Shown: piece after piece, positions 1-10,522 of the stretch
Layout: every line of letters starts with the position of its first letter
How positions within the stretch are numbered: the stretch's first letter is position 1
Assembly: GCA_009760855.2 (NCBI GenBank)
Contig: WPIO01000371.1
Span: forward strand, 1-64,000
From: Cristatella mucedo
Taxonomy: Eukaryota; Bryozoa; Phylactolaemata; Cristatellidae
Length of the DNA: 64,000 bases
Direction: 5' to 3'
Position numbers and translations under genes: made by a program
Notes under the pieces: model-generated
What the model was told of the DNA's origin: nothing
Database searches by the model: none
Seen by the model: only the letters and a program-made list of their open reading frames with translations

Positions 1-18
1 GCGGCACAGTGTTTAGAA

Positions 19-453
19 GCATTTTCGCACGTAAACTAAACACGTTTGTCGCACCACTTCGCAGAAGACTCGCCGTACAATGTTAGATAGAAACGGCAAA
101 TATGCATGTCGTAGCTTTTGGTTTTTGTTTTTTCGCTGATGGCAGCAGAGTGCTGCACTTGTTTAAAGCATTTTCGCTCACCGTAAATAACCCGACGTCT
201 TCCCGCACCAAATGCGCTGCAGATCGCGGTAGTCTGTGTAGAAAGTTTCAAATACTGCATATCGGAGCGCCATTTTGCGGGCTGGCAGCAGAAGTGCTCA
301 ACCATGTTGATTTTAAGCAGTGTTTCGGCCCGTAAATAAACACGTCGACAGCAGAGTTCGCAGCAGATCGAGATCGCGAAATCTTGTAGAAACTTCAAAT
401 ATGCATGTCGGAGCGTGCGCTGGCTGGCAGCAGAGTGCTGCACCTTGTTTAAA
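19..453 (+). repeat. Three over-length satellite units (149, 149, 137 bp)
   Basis: The first unit has an extra T-rich piece (TTTTGGTTTTTGTTTTTTCG, 115-134) between the GCATGTCG and GGCAGCAG landmarks. The second (168-316) has extra bases spread through it, including CCCGACGTCTTCCC near 190 and a changed end (CCATGTTGATTTTAA, 302-316). The third (317-453) begins with GCAGTGTTTCGG instead of GCATTTCGCA and has extra bases around the AGATCG landmark (368-376, AGATCGAGATCG-like). They are either an older longer form of the unit or units that have gathered insertions independently; because the added pieces differ in place, independent insertion is more likely for most of them. Confidence 0.75.
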
Positions 454-1324
454 GCATTTCGCACGTAAATAACACGTTTCGCACGAGTTTGCGGCAGATC
501 GCTGAATATGTAGAAACTTCAAATCTGCATGTCGGAGCGTGTGCTTGCTCACAGCTGAGTGCTGCACCTTGTTTAAAGCAGTTCGCACGTAAATAACACG
601 TTTCACACGAGTTCGCGGCTGATCGCTAAATACGTAGAAACTTCAAATCTGCATGTCGGAGCATGTGCTTGCTGGCAGCAGAGTGCAGCACCATGTTTAA
701 ATCATTTCGCACGTAAACAACTAGTTTCGCACGAGTTCTCAGCAGATCGCGGAATATATAGAAACTTCAAATCTGCATGTCGGAGCGTGGGCTGGCTGGC
801 AGCAGAGTGCAGCACCTTGTATAAAGCATTTCGCACGTAAATAACACGTTTCCCACGAGTTCGCAGCAGATCGCAGAATATGTAGAAACTTCAAATCTGC
901 ATGTCGGAGCGTGGGCTTGCTGGCAGCAGAGTGCTGCACCTTGTTTAAAGCATTTCGCACGTAAATAACACGTTTCGCACGAGTTCGCAGCAGATCGCGG
1001 AATATGTAGAAACTTCAAATCTGCATGTCGGAGCGTGTGCTTGCTCGCAGCAGAGTGCTGCACCTTGTTTAAAGCATTTCGCACGTTAATAACACGTTTC
1101 GCACCAAATCGCTGCAGATCGCGGAATATGTAGAAACTTCAAATCTGCATGTCGGAGCGTGAGCTGGCTGGCAGCAGAGTGCTGCACCTTGTTTAAAGCA
1201 TTTCGCACGTAAATAACACGTTTCGCTCCAGTTTGCAGCAGATCGCGGAATATGTAGAAACTTCAAAATCTGCATGTCGGAAGCGTAAGCTTGCTGGCAG
1301 CAGAATGCTGCCACCTTGTTTAAA

Positions 1325-1448
1325 GCATTTCGCACGTAAATAACACGTTTCGCACAAGTTCGAAGCAGATCGCGGAATATGTCGAAACTTCAAATCTGCA
1401 TGTCGGAGCGTGTGCGTGCTCGCAGCTGAGTGCTGCAACTTGTTTAAA
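1325..1448 (+). repeat. CAAGTTCGAAGC / GTCGAAAC unit (edge copy)
   Basis: This unit has CACAAGTTCGAAGCAG and ATATGTCGAAAC, then GTGCGTGCTCGCAGCTGAG and GCTGCAACTTG. The first pair of markers recurs in units 27287, 52827 (with GTCAAAAC) and 55040; the second pair recurs in unit 49097. It shows that the degenerate edge and the interior share ancestry of rare variants. Confidence 0.7.
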
Positions 1449-1824
1449 GCATTTCGCACATAGTAAACACGCCAGTTCGCGGCAGATCGCGGAATATGTA
1501 GAAACTTCAAATCTGCATGTCGGAGCGTGTGCTTGCTCCCAGCAGAGTGCTGCACCTTGTTTAAAGCATTTCGCACGTAAATAACACGTTTCGCACCAAT
1601 TCGCAGTTAGCAGCAGATCGCGGAATATGTAGAAACTTCAAATCTGCATGTCGTAGCGTGAGCTGTTGCTGGCAGCAGAGTGCTGCATCACCTGTTTAAA
1701 GCATTTCGCACGTAAATAACACGTTTCGCACGAGTTCGCAGCAGATCGCGGAATATGTAGAAACTTCAAATCTGCATGTCGGAGCGTGCGCTTGCTGGCA
1801 GCAGAGTGCTGCACCTTGTTTAAA

Positions 1825-2088
1825 GCATTTCGCACGTAAATAACACGTTTCGCACGAGTTCGCAGCAGATCGCGGATCTGTAGAAACTTCTCGGAAATCT
1901 GCAGCGTGCTGCACCGGTTGTTTAAAGCATTTCGGAGCGGCAGATCGCAACAAAATAGCAAGAAACTTGCAGCAGAGTGCTGCAATAGCAGAGACTAGTT
2001 CGCAGCAGATCGCGGAATATGTAGAAACTTCAAATCTGCATGTCGGAGCGTGAGCTTGCTGGCAGCAGAGTGCTGCACCTTGTTTAAA
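1825..2088 (+). repeat. Scrambled pair of satellite units
   Basis: A 102-bp unit (1825-1926) is followed by a 162-bp unit (1927-2088), together 264 bp in place of 248. Within them, short unit fragments are out of order: TCTCGGAAATCTGCAGCG at about 1889-1906 lacks the normal GCATGTCGGAGCG spacing; GCATTTCGGAGCGGCAGATCG at 1927 fuses the unit start directly to the GGAGCG and AGATCG regions; GCAACAAAATAGCAAGAAAC follows near 1947, and the GCAGAGTGCTGCA end is followed by AATAGCAGAGACTAG (1983-1997) instead of the usual spacer. It marks the right boundary of the degenerate zone. Confidence 0.75.
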
Positions 2089-5000
2089 GCATTTCGCACG
2101 TAAATAACACGTTTCGCACCAGTTTGCAGCAGATCGCGGAATATGTAGAAACTTCAAATCTGCATGTCGGAGCGTGAGCTTGCTGGCAGCAGAGTGCTGC
2201 ACCATGTTTAAAGCATTTCGCACGTAAATAACACGTTTCGCACCAAATCGCAGCAGATCGCGGAATATGTAGAAACTTCAAATCTGCGTGTCGGAGCGTG
2301 TGCTGGCTGGCAGCAGAGTGCTGCTCCTTGTTTAAAGCATTTCGCACGTAAATAACACGTTTCGCACCAAATCGTAGCAGATCGCGGAATATGTAGAAAC
2401 TTCAAATCTGCATGTCGGAGCGTGAGCTTGCTGGCAGCAGAGTGCTGCACCTTGTTTAAAGCATTTCGCACGTAAATAACACGTTTCGCACCAGTTCCAG
2501 GCAGATCGCGGAATATGTAGAAACTTCAAATCTGCATATCGGAGCGTGCGCTTGCTGGCAGCAGAGTGCTGCACCTTGTTTTAAAGCATTTCGCACGTAA
2601 ATAACACGTTTCGCACCAGTTCGCAGCAGATCGCGGAATATGTAGAAACTTCAAATCTGCATGTCGGAGCGTGTGCTTGCTGGCAGCAGAGTGCTGCACC
2701 TTGTTTAAAGCATTTCGCACGTAAATAACACGTTTCGCACGAGTTTGCAGCAGATCGCGGAATATGTAGAAACTTCAAATCTGCATGTCGGAGCGTGTGC
2801 TTGCTGGCAGCAGAGTGCTGCACCTTGTTTAAAGCATTTCGCACGTAAATAACACGTTTCGCACGCTTTCGCAGCAGATCGCGGAATATGTAGAAACTTC
2901 AAATCTGCATGTCGGAGCGTGAGCTTGCTGGCAGCAGAGTGCTGCACCTTGTTTAAAGCATTTCGCACGTAAATAACACGTTTCGCACGAGTTCGCAGCA
3001 GATCGCGGAATCTGTAGAAAGTTCAAATCTGCATGTCGAAGCGTGTGCTGGCTGCTGGCAGCAGAGTGCTGCACCTTGTTTAAAGCATTTCGCACGTAAA
3101 TAACACGTTTCGCACCAGTTCGCAGCAGATCGCGGAATATGTAGAAACTTCAAATCTGCGTGTCGGAGCGTGTGCTGGCTGGCAGCAGAGTGCTGCACCT
3201 TGTTTAAAGCATTTCGCACGTAAATAACACGTTTCGCACGAGTTCCGCAGCAGATCGCGGAATATGTAGAAACTTCAAATCTGCATGTCGGAGCGTGAGC
3301 TGGCTGGCAGCAGAGTGCTGCACCTTGTTTAAAGCATTTCGCACGTAAATAACACGTTTCGCACCAGTTCGCAGCAGATCGCGGAATATGTAGAAACTTC
3401 AAATCTGCATGTCGGAGCGTGAGCTTGCTGGCAGCAGAGTGCTGCACCTTGTTTAAAGCATTTCGCACGTAAATAACACGTTTCGCACCGAGTTTCGCAG
3501 CAGATCGCGGAATATGTAGAAACTTCAAATCTGCATGTCGGAGCGTGAGCTTGCTGGCAGCAGAGTGCTGGACCTTGTTTAAAGCATTTCGCACGTAAAT
3601 AACACGTTTCGCACCAGTTTCGCAGCAGATCGCGGAATATGTAGAAACTTCAAATCTGCATGTCGGAGCGTGTGCTGGCTTGCAGCAGAGTGCTGCACCT
3701 TGTTTAAAGCATTTCGCACGTAAATAACACGTTTTTCGCACCAGTTCGCAGCAGATCGCGGAATCTGTAGAAACTTCAAATCTGCATGTCGGAGCGTGTG
3801 CTGGCTGGCAGCAGAGTGCTGCACCTTGTTTAAAGCATTTCGCACGTAAATAACACGTTTCGCACGAAGTTCGCAGCAGATCGCGGAATATGTAGAAACT
3901 TCAAATCTGCATGTCGGAGCGTGCCCTGGCTGGCAGCAGAGTGCTGCACCTTGTTTAAAGCATTTCGCACGTAAATAACACGTTTCGCACCAATTCGCAG
4001 CAGATCGCGGAATATGTAGAAACTTCAAATCTGCATGTCGGAGCGTGTGCTGGCTTGCAGCAGAGTGCTGCACCTTGGTTAAAGCATTTCGCACGTAAAT
4101 AACACGTTTCGCACGAGTTCGCAGCAGATCGCGGAATATGTAGAAACTTCAAATCTGCATGTCGGAGCGTTAGCTTGCTGGCAGCAGAGTGCTGCACCTT
4201 GTTTAAAGCATTTCGCACGTAAATAACACGTTTCGCACGAGTTCGCAGCAGATCGCGGAATATGTAGAAACTTCAAATCTGCATGTCGGAGCGTGTGCTT
4301 GCTGGCAGTAGAGTGCTGCACCTTGTTTAAAGCATTTCGCACGTAAATAACACGTTTCGCACGAGTTCGCAGCAGATCGCGGAATATGTAGAAAGTTCAA
4401 ATCTGCATGTCGGAGCGTGTGCTTGCTTGCAGCAGAGTGCTGCACCTTGTTTAAAGCATTTCGCACGTAAATAACACGTTTCGCACCAGTTCGCAGCAGA
4501 TCGCGGAATATGTAGAAACTTCAAATCTGCATGTCGGAGCGTGAGCTTGCTGGCAGCAGAGTGCTGCACCTTGTTTAAAGCATTTCGCACGTAAATAACA
4601 CGTTTCGCACGAGTTTCGCAGCAGATCGCGGAATATGTAGAAACTTCAAATCTGCATGTCGGAGCGTGAGCTTGCTGGCAGCAGAGTGCTGCACCTTGTT
4701 TAAAGCATTTCGCACGTAAATAACACGTTTCGCACGAGTTCGCGGCAGATCGCGGAATCTGTAGAAACTTCAAATCTGCATGTCGGAGCGTGTGCTTGCT
4801 GGCAGCAGAGTGCTGCACCTTGTTTAAAGCATTTCGCACGTAAATAACACGTTTCGCACGAGTTTCGCAGCAGATCGCGGAATATCTTAGAAACTTCAAA
4901 TCTGCATGTCGGAGCGTGTGCTGGCTTGCAGCAGAGTGCTGCACCTTGTTTAAAGCATTTCGCACGTAAATAACACGTTTCGCACCAGTTTCGCAGCAGA

Positions 5001-6318
5001 TCGCGGAATCTGTAGAAACTTCAAATCTGCATGTCGGAGCGTGTGCTTGCTGGCAGCAGAGTGCTGCACCTTGTTTAAAGCATTTCGCACGTAAATAACA
5101 CGTTTCGCACCAATTCGCAGCAGATCGCGGAATATGTAGAAACTTCAAATCTGCATGTCGGAGCGCGTGCTTGCTGGCAGCAGAGTGCTGCACCTTGTTT
5201 AAAGCATTTCGCACGTAAATAACACGTTTCGCACCAGTTCGCAGCAGATCGCGGAATATGTAGAAACTTCAAATCTGCATGTCGGAGCGTGAGCTTGCTG
5301 GCAGCAGAGTGCTGCACCTTGTTTAAAGCATTTCGCACGTAAATAACACGTTTCGCACGAGTTCGCAGCAGATCGCGGAATATGTAGAAACTTCAAATCT
5401 GCATGTCGGAGCGTGAGCTTGCTGGCAGCAGAGTGCTGCACCTTGTTTAAAGCATTTCGCACGTAAATAACACGTTTCGCACCAGTTTGCAGAAGATCGC
5501 GGAATATGTAGAAACTTCAAATCTGCATGTCGGAGCGTGTGCTTGCTGGCAGCAGAGTGCTGCACCTTGTTTAAAGCATTTCGCACGTAATAAACACGTT
5601 TCGCACCAGTTCGCAGCAGATCGCGGAATATGTAGAAACTTCAAATCTGCATGTCGGAGCGTGAGCTTGCTGGCAGCAGAGTGCTGCACCTTGTTTAAAG
5701 CATTTCGCACGTAAATAACACGTTTCGCACGAGTTCGCAGCAGATCGCGGAATATGTAGAAACTTCAAATCTGCATGTCGGAGCGTGCGCTGGCTGGCAG
5801 CAGAGTGCTGCACCTTGTTTAAAGCATTTCACACGTAAATAACACGTTTCGCACGAGTTCGCAGCAGATCGCGGAATATCTAGAAACTTCAAATCTGCAT
5901 GTCGGAGCGTGCGCTTGCTGGCAGCAGAGTGCTGCACCTTGTTTAAAGCATTTCGCACGTAAATAACACGTTTCGCACCAGTTTGCAGCAGATCGCGGAA
6001 TATGTAGAAACTTCAAATCTGCATGTCGAAGCGTGAGCTGGCTGGCAGCAGAGTGCTGCACCTTGTTTAAAGCATTTCGCACGTAAATAACACGTTTCGC
6101 ACCAGTTCGCAGCAGATCGCGGAATATGTAGAAACTTCAAATCTGCATGTCGGAGCGTGCGCTTGCTGGCAGCAGAGTGCTGCACCCTGTTTAAAGCATT
6201 TCGCACGTAAATAACACGTTTCGCACCAGTTCGCAGCAGATCGCGGAATATGTAGAAACTTCAAATCTGCATGTCGGAGCGTGTGCTTGCTGGCAGCAGA
6301 GTGCTGCACTTGTTTAAA
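2089..6318 (+). repeat. Homogeneous stretch of 124-bp units
   Basis: About 34 regular units. Differences are mainly at the common polymorphic sites (unit positions 32, 37, 89, 93, 97). Notable variants are the CACCAAATCG spacer near 2231 and 2357, GCTGCTCC near 2331, an early linked-variant unit at 3008-3050 (GGAATCTGTAGAAAGTTC), CGTGCCCTGG near 3922 and CGTAATAAACACG near 5585. No gene or other element is visible. Confidence 0.85.
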
Positions 6319-7061
6319 GCATTTCGCACGTAAATAACACGTTTCGCACGAGTTCGCAGCAGATCGCGGAATCTGTAGAAAGTTCAAATCTGCATGTCGG
6401 AGCGTGTGCTGGCTTGCAGCAGAGTGCTGCACCTTGTTTAAAGCATTTCGCACGTAAATAACACGTTTCGCACCAATTCGCAGCAGATCGCGGAATATGT
6501 AGAAACTTCAAATCTGCATGTCGGAGCGTGAGCTTGCTGGCAGCAGAGTGCTGCACCTTGTTTAAAGCATTTCGCACGTAAATAACACGTTTCGCACAAG
6601 TTCGCAGCAGATCGCGGAATCTGTAGAAAGTTCAAATCTGCATATCGGAGCGTGTGCTGGCTTGCAGCAGAGTGCTGCACTTGTTTAAAGCATTTCGCAC
6701 GTAAATAACACGTTTCGCACGAGTTCGAAGCAGATCGCGGAATCTGTAGAAAGTTCAAATCTGCATATCGGAGCGTATGGTGGCTTGCAGCAGAGTGCTT
6801 CACCTTGGTTAAAGCATTTCGCACGTAAATAACACGTTTCGCACTAGTTTGCAGCAGATCGCGGAATATGTAGAAACTTCAAATCTGCATGTCGGAGCGT
6901 GCGCTTGCTGGCAGTAGAGTGCTGCACCTTGTTTAAAGCATTTCGCACGTAAATAACACGTTTCGCACCAGTTTGCAGCAGATCGCGGAATATGTAGAAA
7001 CTTCAAATCTGCATGTCGGAGCGTGTGCTTGCTGGCAGCAGAGTGCTGCTCCTTGTTTAAA
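6319..7061 (+). repeat. Six-unit variant block, copy A
   Basis: Six consecutive units in a fixed order of rare variants. Unit 1 has G32, C55, G64, T89 and GGCTTGCAG; unit 3 has GCACTTG (one base lost, 6677); unit 4 has TTCGAAGC, GCATATCGG, GTATGGTGGCTTG and GTGCTTCACC; unit 5 has CACTAGTTTGC, GCGCTTGC and GGCAGTAGAG; unit 6 has CAGTTTGC and GCTGCTCC. The part 6664-7094 is identical to 22657-23087 in copy E. The order defines a higher-order repeat marker. Confidence 0.8.
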
Positions 7062-8798
7062 GCATTTCGCACGTAAATAACACGTTTCGCACCAAATCGC
7101 AGCAGATCGCGGAATATGTAGAAACTTCAAATCTGCATGTAGGAGCATGCACTTGCTGGCAGCAGTGTGCTGCACTTGTTTAAAGCATTTCGCACGTAAA
7201 TAACACGTTTCGCACCAGTTCGCAGCAGATCGCGGAATATGTAGAAACTTCAAATCTGCATGTCGGAGCGTGCGCTTGCTGGCAGCAGAGTGCTGCACCT
7301 TGTTTAAAGCATTTCGCACGTAAATAACACGTTTCGCACCAGTTGGCAGCAGATCGCGGAATATGTAGAAACTTCAAATCTGCATGTCGGAGCGTGAGCT
7401 TGCTGGCAGCAGAGTGCTGCACCTTGTTTAAAGCATTTCGCACGTAAATAACACGTTTCGCACCAGTTTGCAGCAGATCGCGGAATATGTAGAAACTTCA
7501 AATCTGCATGTCGGAGCGTGTGCTTGCTGGCAGCAGAGTGCTGCACCTTGTTTAAAGCATTTCGCACGTAAATAACACGTTTCGCACTAGTTCGCAGCAG
7601 ATCGCGGAATATGTAGAAACTTCAAATCTGCATGTCGGAGCGTGAGCTTGCTGGCAGCAGAGTGCTGCACCTTGTTTAAAGCATTTCGCACGTAAATAAC
7701 ACGTTTCGCACCAGTTCGCAGCAGATCGCGGAATATGTAGAAACTTCAAATCTGCATGTCGGAGCGTGAGCTTGCTGGCAGCAGAGTGCTGCACCTTGTT
7801 TAAAGCATTTCGCACGTAAATAACACGTTTCGCACCAGTTTCGCAGCAGATCGCGGAATATGTAGAAACTTCAAATCTGCATGTCGGAGCGAAAGCTTGC
7901 TGGCAGCAGAGTGCTGCACCTTGTTTAAAGCATTTCGCACGTAAATAACACGTTTCGCACCAGTTCGCAGCAGATCGCGGAATCTGTAGAAACTTCAAAT
8001 CTGCATGTCGGAGCGTGAGCTTGCTGGCAGCAGAGTGCTGCACCTTGTTTAAAGCATTTCGCACGTAAATAACACGTTTCGCACGAGTTCGCAGCAGATC
8101 GCGGAATATGTAGAAACTTCAAATCTGCATGTCGGAGCGTGAGCTTGCTGGCAGCAGAGTGCTGCACCTTGTTTAAAGCATTTCGCACGTAAATAAACAC
8201 GTTTCGCACCAGTTCGCAGCAGATCGCGGAATATGTAGAAACTTCAAATCTGCATGTCGGAGCGTGTGCTTGCTGGCAGCAGAGTGCTGCACCTTGTTTA
8301 AAGCATTTCGCACGTAAATAACACGTTTCGCACCAGTTCGCAGCAGATCGCGGAATATGTAGAAACTTCAAATCTGCATGTCGGAGCGTGTGCTGGCTGG
8401 CAGCAGAGTGCTGCACCTTGTTTAAAGCATTTCGCACGTAAATAACACGTTTCGCACCATTTCGCCGCAGATCGCGGAATATGTAGAAACTTCAAATCTG
8501 CATGTCGGAGCGTGCGCTTGCTGGCAGCAGAGTGCTGCACCTTGTTTAAAGCATTTCGCACGTAAATAACACGTTTCGCACGAGTTCGCAGCAGATCGCG
8601 GAATATGTAGAAAGTTCAAATCTGCATGTCGGAGCGTGTGCTGGCTTGCAGCAGAGTGCTGCACCTTGTTTAAAGCATTTCGCACGTAAATAACACGTTT
8701 CGCACCAGTTTGCAGCAGATCGCGGAATATGTAGAAACTTCAAATCTGCATGTCGGAGCGTGTGCTGGCTGGCAGCAGAGTGCTGCACCTTGTTTAAA

Positions 8799-8922
8799 GC
8801 ATTTCGCACGTAAATAACACGTTTCGCACGAGTTCGCAGCAGATCCTGGATTACCTAGAAACTTCAGATCTTCAGGTCGGAGCGTGTGCTGGCTGGCAGC
8901 AGAGTGCTGCACCTTGTTTAAA
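8799..8922 (+). repeat. Strongly diverged satellite unit
   Basis: The middle of this unit is changed at several places at once: AGATCCTGGATTACCTAG (8842-8859) and CAGATCTTCAGGTCGG (8866-8881) in place of the usual AGATCGCGGAATATGTAG and CAAATCTGCATGTCGG. Its ends are normal. It resembles the GGATTATCTAG units at 56161 and 61024 and may be an older lineage. Confidence 0.75.
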
Positions 8923-9048
8923 GCATTTCGCACGTAAATAACACGTTTCGCACCAGTTTCGCAGCAGATCGCGGAATATGTAGAAACTTCAAAATCTGCA
9001 TGTCGGAGCGTGAGCTTGCTGGCAGCAGAGTGCTGCACCTTGTTTAAA

Positions 9049-9792
9049 GCATTTCGCACGTAAATAACACGTTTCGCACGAGTTCGCAGCAGATCGCGGA
9101 ATCTGTAGAAAGTTCAAATCTGCATGTCGGAGCGTGTGCTGGCTTGCAGCAGAGTGCTGCACCTTGTTTAAAGCATTTCGCACGTAAATAACACGTTTCG
9201 CACCAGTTCGCAGCAGATCGCGGAATATGTAGAAACTTCAAATCTGCATGTCGGAGCGTGTGCTTGCTGGCAGCAGAGTGCTGCACCTTGTTTAAAGCAT
9301 TTCGCACGTAAATAACACGTTTCGCACCAGTTCGCAGCAGATCGCGGAATATGTAGAAACTTCAAATCTGCGTGTCGGAGCGTGCCCTGGCTGGCAGCAG
9401 AGTGCTGCACCTTGTTTAAAGCATTTCGCACGTAAATAACACGTTTCGCACGAGTTCGCAGCAGATCGCGGAATCTGTAGAAAGTTCAAATCTGCATATC
9501 GGAGCGTATGGTGGCTTGCAGCAGAGTGCTTCACCTTGTTTAAAGCATTTCGCACGTAAATAACACGTTTCGCACTAGTTTGCAGCAGATCGCGGAATAT
9601 GTAGAAACTTCAAATCTGCATGTCGGAGCGTGCGCTTGCTGGCAGCAGAGTGCTGCACCTTGTTTAAAGCATTTCGCACGTAAATAACACGTTTCGCACC
9701 AGTTTGCAGCAGATCGCGGAATATGTAGAAACTTCAAATCTGCATGTCGGAGCGTGTGCTTGCTGGCAGCAGAGTGCTGCTCCTTGTTTAAA
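9049..9792 (+). repeat. Six-unit variant block, copy B
   Basis: Same order of variants as copy A, 2,730 bp (22 units) further on. Unit 3 here has GCGTGTCGG and CGTGCCCTGG; unit 4 has GCATATCGG, GTATGGTGGCTTG and GTGCTTCACC but a normal TTCGCAGC; unit 5 has CACTAGTTTGC and GCGCTTGC; unit 6 ends GCTGCTCC. It lacks the GCACTTG one-base loss and the GGCAGTAG change of copies A and E. Confidence 0.8.
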
Positions 9793-10416
9793 GCATTTCG
9801 CACGTAAATAACACGTTTCGCACGAGTTCGCAGCAGATCGCGGAATATGTAGAAACTTCAAATCTGCATGTCGGAGCGTGTGCTTGCTGGCAGCAGAGTG
9901 CTGCACCTTGTTTAAAGCATTTCGCACGTAAATAACACGTTTCGCACCAGTTCGCAGCAGATCGCGGAATATGTAGAAACTTCAAATCTGCATGTCGGAG
10001 CGTGAGCTTGCTGGCAGCAGAGTGCTGCACCTTGTTTAAAGCATTTCGCACGTAAATAACACGTTTCGCACGAGTTCGCGGCAGATCGCGGAATATGTAG
10101 AAACTTCAAATCTGCATGTCGGAGCGTGTGCTGGCTGGCAGCAGAGTGCTGCACCTTGTTTAAAGCATTTCGCACGTAAATAACACGTTTCGCACGAGTT
10201 CGCAGCAGATCGCGGAATATCTAGAAACTTCAAATCTGCATGTCGGAGCGTGTGCTTGCTGGCAGCAGAGTGCTGCACCTTGAGTTTTTAAAGCATTTCG
10301 CACGTAAATAACACGTTTCGCACGAGTTCGCAGCAGATCGCGGAATATGTAGAAACTTCAAATCTGCATGTCGGAGCGTGAGCTTGCTGGCAGCAGAGTG
10401 CTGCACCTTGTTTAAA

Positions 10417-10522
10417 GCATTTCGCACGTAAAATCGCAGCAGATCGCGGAATATGTAGAAACTTCAAATCTGCATGTCGGAGCGTGAGCTTGCTGGCAGC
10501 AGAGTGCTGCACCTTGTTTAAA
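10417..10522 (+). repeat. Satellite unit with 18-bp deletion
   Basis: The unit reads CACGTAAAATCGCAGCAG around 10425-10442: unit positions of about 16 to 34 are missing. The junction AAAATCG can be explained by joining CGTAAAT to the ACCAAATCG spacer variant at a shared AAAT. The preceding unit end at 10281 also carries an insertion (TTGAGTTTTTAAAGC, four bases longer). Confidence 0.75.

Larger units (their letters stand above)
1..2088 (+). repeat. Degenerate left zone of the array
   Basis: Units here are clearly recognisable but far less uniform than the rest. Unit starts fall at 19, 168, 317, 454, 578, 702, 826, 950, 1074, 1198, 1325, 1449, 1566, 1701, 1825, 1927 and 2089, so lengths are 149, 149, 137, several of 124, then 127, 117, 135, 102 and 162. 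From 2089 on the 124-bp period is regular. Higher divergence at the margin of a satellite array is a general observation for satellites, because homogenising exchange is weaker there. I infer that the array ends near or just before position 1, but no non-satellite flank is visible. Confidence 0.8.

Noticed and set aside
115..134. Poly-T tract at the array edge as a transposon tail or terminator
   Set aside because: It is a short T-rich insertion interrupted by G and C within a recognisable satellite unit; nothing adjacent supports a retroelement end or a transcription unit.
2953..3741. Long minus-strand open frames (262 codons here, 295 at 4327-5214, 254 at 27902-28666, 313 at 52643-53584) as protein genes
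   Set aside because: They consist of satellite units read in successive frames; each length depends on chance one-base indels that keep the frame open. No start context, no domain and no conservation beyond the DNA repeat itself.
5487..5714. Short plus-strand open frames (also 41775-42059, 47421-47612, 59851-60042) as small genes
   Set aside because: They arise from the same repeat wherever an indel removes a stop; the peptides are translations of the unit and have no independent support.
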